Assembly (NCBI RefSeq): GCF_024323335.1
Contig: NC_066581.1
Coordinates: 182,376,330-182,440,329 of the forward strand
Source: Lathyrus oleraceus
Lineage: Eukaryota; Streptophyta; Magnoliopsida; Fabales; Fabaceae
Length of the DNA stretch: 64,000 nucleotides
Reading direction: 5' to 3'
Shown: in pieces, positions 22,380 through 34,991 of the stretch
How the letters are laid out: each line of letters starts with the position of its first letter
Position numbering within the stretch: the first letter of the stretch is position 1
Position numbers and translations under genes: made by a program
The notes under the pieces: model-generated
Databases searched by the model: none
What the model was told of the DNA's origin: nothing
The model's input: the letters and a program-made list of their open reading frames with translations, nothing else

Positions 22380-24240
22380 TTTAGCAAATATGAATGTTTA
22401 GCTTCCGCAAGAGATTATGCATAAGACATGTTTCAGATAAATCCAAAGTCTGAGAAAGTATTTGGGGGCAAACATTACTCATGGTAGAAGATCTAGAAAC
22501 AAGTTTCGTCATATTACTAAGCAGGTGCAAAAGAAGGCTGAGTGATTGGAAGCATTAACACTTGAGTTTGACAGAAAGAATTATCCTTTGCAAAATTAGT
22601 GCTATATCATGTACTTTCATATACATTATCCTAGAATCTCCACCTCTATTTGTCAGGATTTTGAGAACTTACAAAGAGAGTTTATTTAGGGAGACATATA
22701 GACGTCCCACAAGTCTCATCTGATTAGTTGGGAGGTTTATTGTATGCCTAAGGATCAAGGTAGTTTAGACATCAAACAAACTCAACTAATGAATGATGTT
22801 TTTTTATTTAAAATTCTTTGAAATTTATTGACTAGTCTTAATGATTTATGGTGTTAGGTTCTCATTAATAAGTATGACAGGAAGCAAAACCTGTTGGATA
22901 ATATGATAAGTATGTTCAATGATTCCCTTTTATGAAGAGCATTGACTTAGGTGTGGGACAAGTTTCAAAAGAGTGTTAGGTGGAATATTGGGGATGGCAT
23001 AATGGTTTATTTTTTGTTAAATAGGTGAACCCTAACAGAGCAACCACTTTTCTTCAATTTGGCTCAAACGAATACGATTGTGGATACCACCCTCAAAGTT
23101 AAAGACATGGTTAATAAGGAATGGAATTGAAACTTAAATTTGCTTCAGAACTGATTCACTAGAGAGCTAGTTAATTGTATTATGGCTATCTATAATGAAA
23201 AAGAGTTTACGATGGGTAATCCCTATATTATCTTTCTCCTCATCCAAATTTAGAGGAAACAAAAATGGATTGTAATATCATCTGAAAGTGGAAAGGATCC
23301 ACCAGATGCAAACTTGCATTTGACTTATGTATCATGAGAGACTTTGATAAACGCTCGGTGCCGCAAGTGGAACCCGACTATCTCTAGGAATTGTAGCTGG
23401 TGTACGAACAATGAAGAAAACTTAATTCATGTGCTTCGGGATTGCTTTTATGCAACACAGGTATGGATTAAACTTGTTCCTTCTAAGAAAATGACTCATT
23501 TTTACTCCTTAACATGTAGGGGTTAGATCTCTTACAATCTTAAAGGAAATGTTATGGAGTTACACAAAGACCATTGCAAGTCAATTTTTATGATCTCGTG
23601 TTGGTATTTATGGAGCTAGAGGAACAAAGATCTATTTGAAGAAGGCTTTCATAGACCAATTAACCCCACTGAAACAATCACGCATCTGGTTAAGGAGATC
23701 GAGACTGAAATTTGGGTACAGACAAATGTTAGATCCTCAGTGCCAGAAATCAAGCATATCCAATGGTATCGCCGAGAAGGAAATTGGATTAAACTCAATT
23801 GTGATGGTGTGTACAAAAAATTGAATTCCACTTTAGGATGTGTAGGATTGCTCAAAGACTCCACTAGAAATTGGGTGAAAGGCTATACGCAGAATAATGG
23901 TTTGTATAATGTTCTCACGACAGATATGTGAGCGTGTTGCATGGGATTTAGCTAGCTTTGCGGATAAAATTACAAGTCCGATGATCGAAAGTGACTTTAA
24001 AATCCTGATATATGTGGTTAACCAAGAGATTGGGGAAGCTCACAACTTTCCAGCCTCAATTTTGTAGAATCATAAGATTTGATACATAAAATTTAATTAT
24101 ATATGGCGGGTAGAAAATTGGTGCGCATATTGGATAGGCAATTATAATCTTACTTTAAATAATTGTGAGCTTCTCATTCTTTCAAATATCGTTCAAATAA
24201 GTTGAATCTAATTTTAACTAATGATAATTTCAGTATCTTA
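22380..24240 (+). pseudogene. LINE (L1-like) pol C-terminal remnant, copy B
   Basis: Duplicate of 14690-17240 without the MITE. Visible parts are WDKFQKSVRWNIGDG (about 22958), a zf-RVT-like segment with CSWCTNNEENLIHVLRDC (23344-23526) and an RNase H-like segment with WIKLNCDGVYKKLNS and GCVGLLKDSTRNW (23740-23931). It is broken by several stops and frameshifts. No poly(A) tail or 5' end was identified. Confidence 0.75.
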
Positions 24241-24272
24241 TTTCCGAGACGTGTTTGAGTGCCTCCATGTTA

Positions 24273-24760
24273 GTTTTTTATTTATAAAATCAAATATATT
24301 AATAAGTTTTGTTGAGAGGCCTAAAGGTAAAGCTTTATTAGAAGACTTAGATTAGGTCTATTTTGTCTAATAAGGTTTTTTTTTGGTATGATAATGTAAT
24401 TAATGAATAGAATTTTACATTCTAAATATGATGTCGCAAATTTAAATTTAAGCATTTTAATTTAATGTCCGTGCATAGTTATCAACTGAATTGATTTAAT
24501 AAGAATACCTAATAAGATTTCTTATGGAAAATAAATATTATTAAATATATGATTTATCTTTAATACAATTTTCAACTAGATTATTGTTAGAAAAATACAT
24601 ATAGATTTTATAAAAAAAACTTAAACAAACTGTCATTATTATGGGAAAGAGTGATTGAGTAGAGACTAAAAAAAGAGATTCAAGTCATTGAGAATCATTT
24701 TAGTTTTATAATTTGAAGATCGATCATGGAAGCGATCTATCTACTATAATGTGTGATGGA
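24273..24760. other. AT-rich DNA without recognised genes
   Basis: Nothing recognisable beyond AT-rich unique sequence. Confidence 0.5.
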
Positions 24761-24769
24761 GCAGTATTG

Positions 24770-25075
24770 GATGGACCAACAAGAGTTACATTTAAATATT
24801 TTATTGATTTGGAGAAAGAGTATGATATAGTGACTAAAGATATTTTGTGAAAAGCTCTAGAGAAGAAAATGGTTAGAATTGCATATACTAGAGTTATCCA
24901 AGATATGTATTAAGGACTATCAACTAGTGTGTGGATACAAGCTACACAGACATACGATTTTCCCATTATAATATGTTTGCATCAAGGTTTGACCCCAAAT
25001 CCCTACCTTTTTACCTTAATTTTATATGTACTCACGTAACACATCCAAGAACTAGCACTAAAATATTTGGGGTAT
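24770..25075 (+). pseudogene. RTE-type LINE reverse transcriptase fragment
   Basis: Translation gives FIDLEKEYDIVTKDIL, a stop, then KALEKKMVRIAYTRVIQDMY and FPIIICLHQGLTPNPYLFTL. This matches the pattern of plant RTE-clade reverse transcriptases (FIDLEKAYD and HQGS-LSPYLF). Three in-frame stops are seen. A fragment resembling the C-terminus of the same family lies at 26775-26990. Confidence 0.75.
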
Positions 25076-26774
25076 GTAATTTAAAATGATTGATAAATAT
25101 AAGGAAATGTAAACCAAGGAATTCAAGTGGGATGGCTAAAATGGAGGAGGGTTTCAGAGGTTTTATTTGATGCAAAGTGTGGATCTATGTGCTTCTATGT
25201 ATGAAGTCTACAGGAGCCTATTGATTTGGTTATAATGTTGGCAACACTCCTAAGAGAAGTTTTCACCCGTCTGGTTGTTCAAGGATATGTTGGTTCAAGT
25301 GATGTTGTTTGAAGATTGATCAAGTGATGATACTTGGTAAATAGTTGTTCAAATGATGGTGATTGAAGATTAATCAAATGATGGTGCTTGATATGTTGAT
25401 CAAGTGATGTTGCCTGATGATTTTTTGTCAAGTGATGGTACTTGAAGAGTAATTAAGTGATGGTGTTTGATGTGTTGATCAAGTGATAGTGCTTGATATC
25501 TTGATCAAGTAATGGTGCTTGATATGTTTACTAAGTGTTGGTTGAATATCAAGATGTATTTATCAAGATATATTTTGAAGATCATCTGATATAATAACCA
25601 CGTGGATGTGGTTGAATATCAAAGTTATGGTGGTCAAGATTGTCATGCAAAGAGATCTAGTTATTTGTTCTTATATATGAAGATAACATTTTATGTCAAG
25701 TAGAATTTAGTGAAGTCACCAAAGATCTCTGATCAAGCGGTTTATCTGATGATGGAGATTGTTATGAAGAGTTATCTTAAGCCTCATCATAAGAAGATTC
25801 AAGATACCAGATAAGTGATAAAGTCAAAGATAATGTAGAAAGGAACCAGGAGCTTCAACGTTATGAAAGATAGAAAGTGTGAAAGCTCACATGTCCGTGT
25901 CGAGTGATCAATGTTTTTAAAGGTATAAGACAAACTTTTGATTTTACTAAGACAAATAACACACACTTAAACATAATTAAAAGTCTCTCTTGATTTTATA
26001 AACTCATATAAAAATATTTTAAAAGTTTAGCAAATTGATTAAGTAACAATTTAATCAATTAGAAGCAAGTTTGCAAAGAAATAATTGAGTAGGTCTTTGA
26101 AGTAGTCGAATATTTCACTTTGTAACATTTAAAGTTGATCGGAAAGACCCCTTAAATGATTGACAATGGTCTGAAATCAAAATATTCTATTTGGGGGTGT
26201 CATAATCGATTTTGCTTAATATAATCGATTATAAGGCTTAATTAGTTAATGGATAGTTCTCAAATTTACACCACATTTTGGCATATAAATAGATGGGCCC
26301 TCTTTCATTTCAAATCATCCAAAAAATAGACTTTGATCCCTCTTACTTACTCTCCACTCTTTTTCTATAAATCTTTTATTTCTCATTTTAGTTTTTCCTT
26401 AGTGCTTTGAGAGTGAACATTTTCTTTGTAAAGATATCTCTTAACTATTTAAATTTCAGTCATTTATTTCTATTATAATTCAATATTATTATTTATGCTG
26501 CTTTTACTCTATTTGTTTACAAAAGTTTTTAAACTTTGTTTTTGTAAAGAAATTTTTTGTTGATAATAGATTTTCAATCTCATACAATTCAACATCCCTC
26601 TTCTTACGTTTGAAGCCGTATGTCCAACACAAATGTATCGGTTAAACTGATTTTTTTTATCGAATTGCGATAAGACTGTAATGTTGTATATGATATAATG
26701 TTTGGACATTGCTTTTGGTATGTGGTAGAGTTAAACATGATAGAATTATAAATAAAAATATTAGAGAGAGAGAG
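25076..26774. other. Intervening DNA with degenerate GATCAAGTGATG repeats and an LTR-like patch
   Basis: 25290-25560 repeats TGATCAAGTGATGGTGCTTGA-like units of about 25-45 bp at least six times. 26180-26480 contains a TATAAATAGATGG box followed by a pyrimidine-rich leader, which looks like an LTR promoter. No LTR ends were found. This DNA separates two fragments of an RTE LINE. Confidence 0.45.
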
Positions 26775-26990
26775 AGTGTTGGGGTAGAACCAATTAGAGG
26801 AGAACATGATGAAAAATAGATTTAGTTGGTTTGAGCATGTAGAGCAAAGACTTATAAATTATGCGATAAGAAATATAGATTATAAGGAGAGGAATCATAG
26901 ATGAAAAAAAAGATTCAAAAAAACTATAAAAAAAATTATTAAACAGATCTCGAGATAAACCATTTCGATAAAAACATGATTCTTAATAAA
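26775..26990 (+). pseudogene. RTE-type LINE C-terminal fragment
   Basis: Translation reads GVEPIR, then MMKNRFSWFEHVEQRLINYAI and a basic KKRFKKTIKKIIKTDLEI tail. This resembles the C-terminal end of plant RTE polyproteins (RWFGH and W-x2-V-x2-DL patterns). It probably belongs with 24770-25075, the centre having been deleted or displaced by the intervening 1.7 kb. Confidence 0.6.
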
Positions 26991-27184
26991 TTATCCTAAA
27001 ACTAAAAGTTAATCAATATAGTCCATCATCATATAATTCTTTCCCTTCTAAAAGAGTCTTTGCATGAATATGAATATGTTTCATTAACACCCTACACCTA
27101 AACAAATTGTCTCAATGTGAAAATTCTATTAAAATAATCGAAAATATAAAAATCATATGAGTTGTCTTACTTTAATAGAAGAAA

Positions 27185-27960
27185 GAACAAATGAAGTGTA
27201 ATGTGAAAAAATAAATATTAAAGAAGTGTATTATTAAGAACATTCTAGACACATTTGAAGCAATATTTATCGATAAAACCATTGCACGAATAGCAAGTGG
27301 ATAAGAGTGACCTTGTGTGAGTGATGAAGTGGGTTCTTTATTAAGAAAGTTCTGGAAGTTAAATAGAAAGGAAGTATTTGATATGGTGGTAGGGATGCTA
27401 TTGTTTTATTTTAATATTATTTGATTAAATAGGAAGGAAGTATTTGATATGGTGGTGGGGGAGCTATAATATTATATTAATATTATTTGATTAAATTAAA
27501 ATTGTACGTGGAGGAGTCACATGCTGGTATAGTGGTTTTGGTTGGAACAATGATTTTATAATATGCTTTTAATAAAGTTATGTATCATGTATGTATGGAT
27601 GGGAAATCCAACCATGTAATGTTTCTTCAATTGGGTGTAAGAGAGCCATATAATAATAATTGATTTGATTTGATTTCAGAATGAAAAATTGACAACCATG
27701 GAATTTATGAGAGAGAGTTTTCTTTTTTGGAAGAAGTAGAAGAATGAATGGATGGAGAGTGAGGTTCTTGTTCTCTCACTTGGTTGGTGACTTTGTGGAG
27801 TTAAGGTAAACAATATTATTCCTCCAAAATCTTAGGAGGAAAAAATAACTTTTGTTGAGTATTTCCTACGTGCACAAATCATAGCCTTGTCACATTTTTG
27901 TGAAACAAATAGGACATGTATAGATATTGTTTGTTGAAGATGAAAATATCAACAGGTAAA
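27185..27960 (-). repeat. HSF promoter copy 5
   Basis: Retains GAAGTGTATTATTAAGAA, the altered proximal element GAACATTCTAGA, AATAGCAAGTGGAT, the perfect distal element (27345-27357), TCCAACCATGTAATG and TTGTGAAACAAATAGGACAT. It has an internal ~70-bp tandem duplication of the AGGAAGTATTTGATATGGTGG block (about 27365 and 27428). The TATA box region is not preserved. Confidence 0.8.
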
Positions 27961-28111
27961 TTTGTAAGAAATGGTTTTTTATAAAAAAAAATCATATGTT
28001 ATTTGGTTGAGGCAAGTAAATAGTTTATAACAATTTTATTGTATAAAAATATTATAAGTTTATATAAAATATTTAATTTAATGATGAAATGTGTAAGAAA
28101 AAAATTAATAT

Positions 28112-28430
28112 TATAAAGAATATTATAGACGTATTGGAAGCAATATTATATTATTTATTGATAAATCCATTCCACAAATAGCAAGTGGATAAGAGTGACC
28201 TTGTGTGAGTGATAAGGTGGGTTCTTTATTAAGAAAGTTCTGGAAGGTAAATAGGAAGGAAGTATTTGATATGGTGGTGGGGGATGGTATTGTTTTATTT
28301 TATTGTTATTTGATTAAATTAAAATTGTTTGTGAGGATTCACATGTTGGGGAGATAGTGGTTTTGAATGCACAATGGTTTTCTAATACTTGGATAAGGCT
28401 ATGGCAATTATGCATGTATGAACTATAGGC
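28112..28430 (-). repeat. HSF promoter copy 6 (central part)
   Basis: Matches the parent from the proximal element (here degraded to GAATATTATAGA) through AATAGCAAGTGGAT, the perfect distal element (28233-28245) and AGTATTTGATATGGTGG to GGATAAGGCTATGG. The distal third is absent. Confidence 0.8.
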
Positions 28431-28569
28431 ATGTGGTAACATCAGTAGAAGGTCCCCTCTATATTAGTCTAGGGTTAATCATGTACCATGTACCAATATC
28501 TGTATTTAAATATATATTTTTTAATTTTTTAAAATAATTCTTTTACAAATTTTAAAGTGAATTAATTAT

Positions 28570-28613
<44 letters not shown>

Positions 28614-29200
28614 ATGTTACATCTCTTCTACAATATATACTCAATATAATTATATAAACATTAAATAGTCTCTACAATATTTTGGCTCTATAACAATGTA
28701 AAAAAAGCGTTGCAAATCTGAAAAAAAATGTTAATCTCTACAACATTTTGACTATATAACAATCTAAGAAAAGCGTTGCAAATCTGAAAAAAAATATTAT
28801 TTTTGTTTATGAAAACAGTTTTTAGATCGTGCAAACAGACGTTGCTTTATCCTTTTGTAATGATTCTTTTACCCAAAAACAACTCCTTGTAAATCGTTAT
28901 TTTAATTTTCTTCAAGGAACAGTTTCAACCATACGAGTTACACTTCATTTGAAACTAAACCGTTGTAATTGAGATGTTTTAGAGATTAATTTTTACGGGA
29001 TATAACAACCGATTATGACATATTAGGTTTGTAACTATTTTAATAAATTCATATCTTAAATTCTTCTTTAAAGGCGCAACAATTTCTATACTATAATATA
29101 TTTTATAACTGTTGCAACAAATATTTTTTTTCTATAAAATATGAGATCATTTTATTCTATATATTTGATAATAATCTTTCACAATTTTTAAATTGTTTTT
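28431..29200. other. AT-rich DNA with a short tandem duplication and an (AT)n run
   Basis: (AT)n of about 35 bp at 28576-28610. About 70 bp is tandemly repeated at 28667-28735 and 28736-28800, both with CTCTACAA and AGCGTTGCAAATCTGAAAAA. No gene recognised. Confidence 0.6.
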
Positions 29201-29225
29201 TAGAGTTATAATCAAATGACATAAA

Positions 29226-29675
<450 letters not shown>

Positions 29676-29776
29676 GAATAGTTTTCAATCCAACGACGAA
29701 TTTTATTATACAGATGTGTGGTTAAAAATTATCGGAGATGTCATGTTACTAAGTTTGACACATTGGTATCATTTGG

Positions 29777-30600
<824 letters not shown>

Positions 30601-31539
30601 CTTAGGTCCTAAATCTTCACCAACAAATTAAAGGTTCAAGAAACACAAGAAAAAATGATTTGAATTGGATTTCTAAATTAAAATTGTTTTGCTACCCATG
30701 AACAAAAACAACAAATATTCTACAAAGATAAAAGACACAAATATTTTTATCTTGGTTCATTGTTAACTAAGCTACGTCCAGTCCACCCACCAGAGTGATT
30801 TCGCCTTCTAAGTAAAAGACTTAAACTATTAATCAAAGACTTGATTACAAACTCAAAGACAACATGTCTAAGACTTCTTGAGAATCCTGACTATAACCTA
30901 GTCTCTTAAGGTATTTAACCAGAGGTTAAGAATACAATATAATGTTTACAAAGTTCCTCTAAAATAATTAGATACGCAAATTAAAACTGAGATTACACTT
31001 AACAATTATATTCAAGAAAGTGTTATAAGTGTATGAACATGATATTTTTCTTAGCGTGAAACGCTTCTCTATTTCTTTCTCACGTATGTCAGTGCATTAG
31101 TGTTTTCCAAACTCACAAGACATAGATGATGAATAGATCCATTGGACGGTGAAATTGTAATATCCTCGATATCGCAACTGTACGAAAGTGCTTGATTCTA
31201 CAATAATAGAGTGACACTTGCAACATATAGTGAGTGAGGATAGGACAAAAGGAATTATGTTGGTACAATAGTACAATCCTTTTTCTTGATCTTCAGGGTA
31301 GGGGAAAGGATATTTGATTTTGTATTGATTGTATACTTTCCACGTATTCTTATTTCAATCATTGACTTTTAGTCATTAACTTCTAGTCAGAGGCTTCGTA
31401 TTTAAGTTGATGAAACTTGAATAGAGTTCAGAAACTACTACAAAAAGTACCTTTCTTAACCTCATTTTATCTCGGCCAAAGTATCCACCATGGTAGAATC
31501 TATTCACTTAAGCATTTTCCTTTTATTTTCATTGTTAAC

Positions 31540-31890
31540 CCACTTTTCACTATGGTTGGAGCTTCTAAACATGGTGAAAAGTGGCATCTGGTCATGAGTT
31601 CGAATTCTAGCACCTACAATTTTGTTTTTATTTAAGTTAATTTTTACCACGGTTGAAACTTCCAACTGTGGTGAAAAGTGGTGTCTGGTCATGAGTTCGA
31701 ATCCTAGAACCTACAATTTTATTTTTTATTTATCTTTAAGCCACTTTTTACCACATTTGGAACTTCCAATCATGGTGAAAAGTTGCGCGTGGTCACGAGT
31801 TCGAATTCTAGTACCTACAACTTTGTTTTTATTTATTTTTAAGCCACTTTTTACCATGGTTGGAACTTCCAACCATGGTGAAAAGTCACT
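31540..31890 (+). repeat. Four ~105-bp tandem subterminal repeats in the CACTA element
   Basis: Each unit contains a dyad like CCATGGTTGGAACTTCC, then GGTGAAAAGT, GGTCATGAGTTCGAAT and CCTACAATTTTGTTTTTATTT. Phrases recur at about 31550, 31650, 31755 and 31857. The TGAGTTCGAATCC piece resembles a tRNA B box but no tRNA fold is present. Confidence 0.8.
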
Positions 31891-32235
31891 TAGGATCACG
31901 GCAAAATATAATTGTGTTTATTGAGTTTCTGCACCGTCCTTAAACAAATCTTTGTCGTCCATTTAGTGAGCATCAACGCTCAAGACACTACCATTAGTGA
32001 TCTGCGTGAAACCCAAAACTTAGATGAAATTCCAACTTAGACGAACTTCATCTTCTACCTCCAAACATCATCTTCCATTTACGACACTGTATTTCTCCAT
32101 TAAACCAAGCTTGAAAGCATCATTTCTTCCATAAAAAAAACTCAAAAACATCATTTCTTTCATAACAAATTTCATAACTCCATTACCTCTTCTTCAACTT
32201 GAATGAGACAAGGAAAACATGGATTCAAGATAGCA

Positions 32236-32484
32236 ATGTTTGTTGTTGTTATTGTTTTTATTGTTCTTTTTGTTCTAGTTCTTGTTCTTGTTCTTGTTGT
32301 TATTTTTATTGTCGTCGTTGTTGTTGTTGTTATTATTATTATTGTTGTTATTGTTGTTGTTATTATTGTTGTTGTTGTTGTTGTTGTTATTGTTGTTTTT
32401 ATTGTTGTTCTTGTTGTAGTTTTTGTTGTTCTTGTTGTTCTTATTTTTGTTCTTGTTGTTCTTATTTTTGTTCTTGTTATACAA
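32236..32484. repeat. (GTT/ATT)n low-complexity tract
   Basis: About 250 bp of imperfect GTT, ATT and CTT trinucleotides. Long asparagine or valine/cysteine runs in its reading frames are artefacts of the repeat. Confidence 0.9.
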
Positions 32485-33108
32485 CTACATTTTTTATTTT
32501 ATTAAAAGACATACAACAATGGTTTTTTAAAGTAACCGTTGTGATAAGTTGAGACATACAACAATGGTTGTTTATAGTAACTGTTGTGATAGGTTGCCTG
32601 CTATTTCACTTAAAATCACTGTCACATGACCGTGGTGAAAAGAATCATACGTAGAATCACACCTTACCTCACAACGGTTGGTAGAACATGGTTGTATCTC
32701 TTTTCTAACCGTTATGACATGTGTTTTCCGTAGTAGTGAGAGTCCGTCTTCAGAATCTGGTGAGAATGAGACTTCAGAGTCTATAGAGTTCAGAGTCCCG
32801 AGACTTCAGAGGCTTAAATTATTAGAGTTTTTATCAGAGTCATTCTGGATAGATTCTTGCAGAAGTGCCGACTTGGTAATCCAATGCTTGACTTTCAGTT
32901 AAAACACACCTTTTTTTCTTCCTTTGGTCCATAGTGTGTCTTTAGTTCAGAGTCTGGTTCATCTAGAGTTGACTTCATCAGAGTCAGAACCGATTTTCTT
33001 TGATATGTGCAGTTAACAAAATAATTAGAGTACAAAATTATTCTCTATACATATTAAGCTTTGTTATCAAAACTCAAGGATAGTTGCATAACCAAACTTG
33101 TTCCAACA

Positions 33109-33760
33109 ATCTCCCCCTTTTTTATGATGACAAATCCATTTATTTTGATGAACAATTTATTTGGACAATCAAATTTTTTTAAAACACCAGAGTTAGGTTT
33201 GTAAGCTCCCCCTGAGTTTTACATTATTAAAATAATTCTCAGTTTCTCCAAAGTGAGGTTTGTAAGCTCCACCTGAGATTGAGACTATAATTTTTTTTGA
33301 TGTTTTTGAGAAAAAAGTAATCATCATTATAATAAACGTTCACCTGGTTATTATATGAGTTTCAATACTTGGTTATTATAATAAGAAATCTGATTGCCTT
33401 GTTGATAAACTTAACAACACATATCTGATTTCTTGGTTAATAAATCTCCAAGGATTTAAAGCATAAGAATATAATATGTTTGGTATTTATTACAGGATAA
33501 CAATATATCAAAATCATAAAAGTTTATCCCCCTTTGTCATCAATAAAAAAGAATAAGATAAAACAAAAATAAAGACGAATGGAAAAGAAAAAAAACTTCA
33601 TTAAACTTTTTGAAATACATGATACAACAGAAGAGATACAAAAGAAGATGGAAAAAGGAGACTAAGGTGCAGAGGGTCCAACAACTGAAATGTTTTCAGC
33701 TACACCAAGCTTCAAGCTCCAATGAGTTTTAAGAGCCTCGTTTAAGCCAACTTTTTGCAC
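33109..33760 (-). promoter_or_regulatory. Sirevirus-type 3' untranslated region with repeated polypurine motifs
   Basis: Read on the minus strand, CAGGGGGAGCTTACAAACCT (about 33220-33201) and CAGGTGGAGCTTACAAACCT (about 33278-33259) precede the terminal AAGGGGGAGAT next to the LTR. Multiple PPT-like copies upstream of the 3' LTR are a known sirevirus hallmark. No coding sequence here. Confidence 0.55.
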
Positions 33761-33765
33761 CTTCT

Positions 33766-34395
33766 TCACAATTCCTTCTTGAGAGAAGAGTTTTGAAAGA
33801 ACTTCTCCATAAGGAATAAAGAAAGATATTCCTCATGAGAGGAAATGATCTTTGACTTCATCAAGTTAAATATGGTGAGAGGAATGCTAACTTTAACCTT
33901 AGTTTGGATGCAAAACAGAAGATGCTTGGCATCATAAGTAACCAACTCCAGATTCTCTTCTCTTGGCAGAATAATTGACACCAACAGTTGATGCCATATT
34001 TTTGCCATGGGAAAGAGAGAGGAGGCACTTGTCATCTTACCAAATTTGGCAAGAATTTGCTCTCCTTCTGTATTGATCAACACAAACACCAATATCCTTA
34101 CAATTACTATTTTAGCAATAAGAGAAGGAGTGACGATGATTGGGATTCTAAAGACATTGGACTGGATTCCTAAAGCATCATGTACAATCTTCTTAATGGA
34201 AGCATTTATCCATAATTATTTTACAAGAACAAGATAAATGGGTTCATATAGCATCTCAAAGTAGTTTCCCCATTGTTGAGAAGTGACAACATCAGAGAGA
34301 TCAAAACCTTGATCCTTTAGTTCAGCGAAAGCAACAAATATTTCATAAATGATTGATAAAGGATTTTCTTCACCATGGAAAGTTCTAGATGCCAT
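33766..34395 (-). pseudogene. Sirevirus-associated additional ORF (Transposase_32 / plant mobile-type), broken
   Basis: ATG at 34395 opens MASRTFHGEENPLSI, which runs 59 codons to a TAA (34216-34218). It continues in the same frame as KKIVHDALGI, PIIVTPSLIAKIV and LELVTYDAKHLLFCIQTK, then PLTIFNLMKSKI, to a stop at 33766. Similar strings occur in the extra ORF that legume sireviruses and Ogre-like elements carry near the 3' end; the family name is from memory. Its place between pol and the PPT fits. A TATA-like TTATTTAAA (34487-34497) and a pyrimidine-rich leader precede it. The function of such proteins is unknown. Confidence 0.55.
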
Positions 34396-34917
34396 TTCTG
34401 ATTTTAGAGTTAAGATGAAAGAAAAAAACTTTCAGAACGGTTTTGAGAAGACACAAGAGATAATGATGAGTGAGAGGAGAAAATGAGTTTAAATAAGGTG
34501 AGAAGAGAAGTTAAAAAAACCAAGAAATAAATAGGATTGAGAGCTGAAATGAAAGGAGACTCAACATTTACCTAGAAAAAGCCTTAGTAATAACGTTTAT
34601 AACAAGGCACACTATATAACACGCTTGTCAGAAGACATAATTACACAAAATTAAAAAACAATAAAAACCTTAAAAATATTTTTGAAGGTGACACTTCATA
34701 ATAATAATCAATCTAGTAAATAAAATGGTGGTAATTTGGCTAAAATGGTTAATAATATTTCTTAAATTCTCGAGACGGTTCAATTTGTTCCGAGCATATG
34801 AGAGATTCAATAGCAGTCAAACTTGGGGAGATGTGCATGAAGACCAAGAGAATTTCTCTCTCCTTTGTCCATTGGAGCACATTAAATAACGAAGATTTTG
34901 CTTAACCCAAAACTCTC

Positions 34918-34925
34918 TATATAAA
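34918..34925 (+). promoter_or_regulatory. TATA box of a plus-strand small ORF
   Basis: TATATAAA lies 67 nt before the ATG at 34992, with a TC-rich leader between them. Spacing and context look like a genuine RNA polymerase II promoter. Confidence 0.45.
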
Positions 34926-34991
34926 GAAGACTTCATTACTCCCCAGATTACAATCCTTACTTTTCCATCTCTTCTCCATTTCTCTCTAGAC

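Larger units (their letters stand above)
31433..32738. mobile_element. Non-autonomous CACTA-type DNA transposon, ~1306 bp
   Basis: The right end on the opposite strand reads CACTACTACGGAAAACACAT. The left end reads AACTACTACAAAAAGTACC, with its first C changed to A. Both sides are flanked by AGA (31430-31432 and 32739-32741), the 3-bp target duplication expected of CACTA elements. Subterminal repeats are prominent: CCATGGTTGGAACTTCC and GGTGAAAAGT units on the left, AACCGTTGTGATA/GGTTG units on the right. No transposase is encoded. Confidence 0.8.
30640..33108 (-). mobile_element. 3' LTR of a sirevirus-like Ty1/copia element, split by a CACTA element
   Basis: On the minus strand an AAAAAGGGGGAGA polypurine tract (about 33110-33122) is followed by TGTTGGAACAAG, starting at 33108 and running toward lower coordinates. 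That is the pattern of a copia 3' LTR. Removing the CACTA insertion at 31433-32738 rejoins the LTR at GAGTTCAGA/GTCC. Phrases such as CTACGTCCAGTCCACC (about 30772) and repeated CAGAGTC are typical of Fabeae copia LTRs. The far LTR end is not resolved; 30640 is an estimate. Confidence 0.55.

Noticed and set aside
25290..25560. CRISPR-like or satellite array from GATCAAGTGATG units
   Set aside because: Unit length and sequence are irregular, there are no constant repeats with unique spacers, and the context is a plant genome; best seen as a degenerate local repeat.
31570..31830. tRNA gene or SINE suggested by GAGTTCGAATCC
   Set aside because: The B-box-like string repeats in the CACTA subterminal units, but no A box at the right distance and no cloverleaf can be drawn.
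32199..32552. Reading frames coding Cys/Val-rich or poly-Asn proteins
   Set aside because: They are translations of the imperfect GTT/ATT trinucleotide tract inside the CACTA element; no start context or domain supports a gene.
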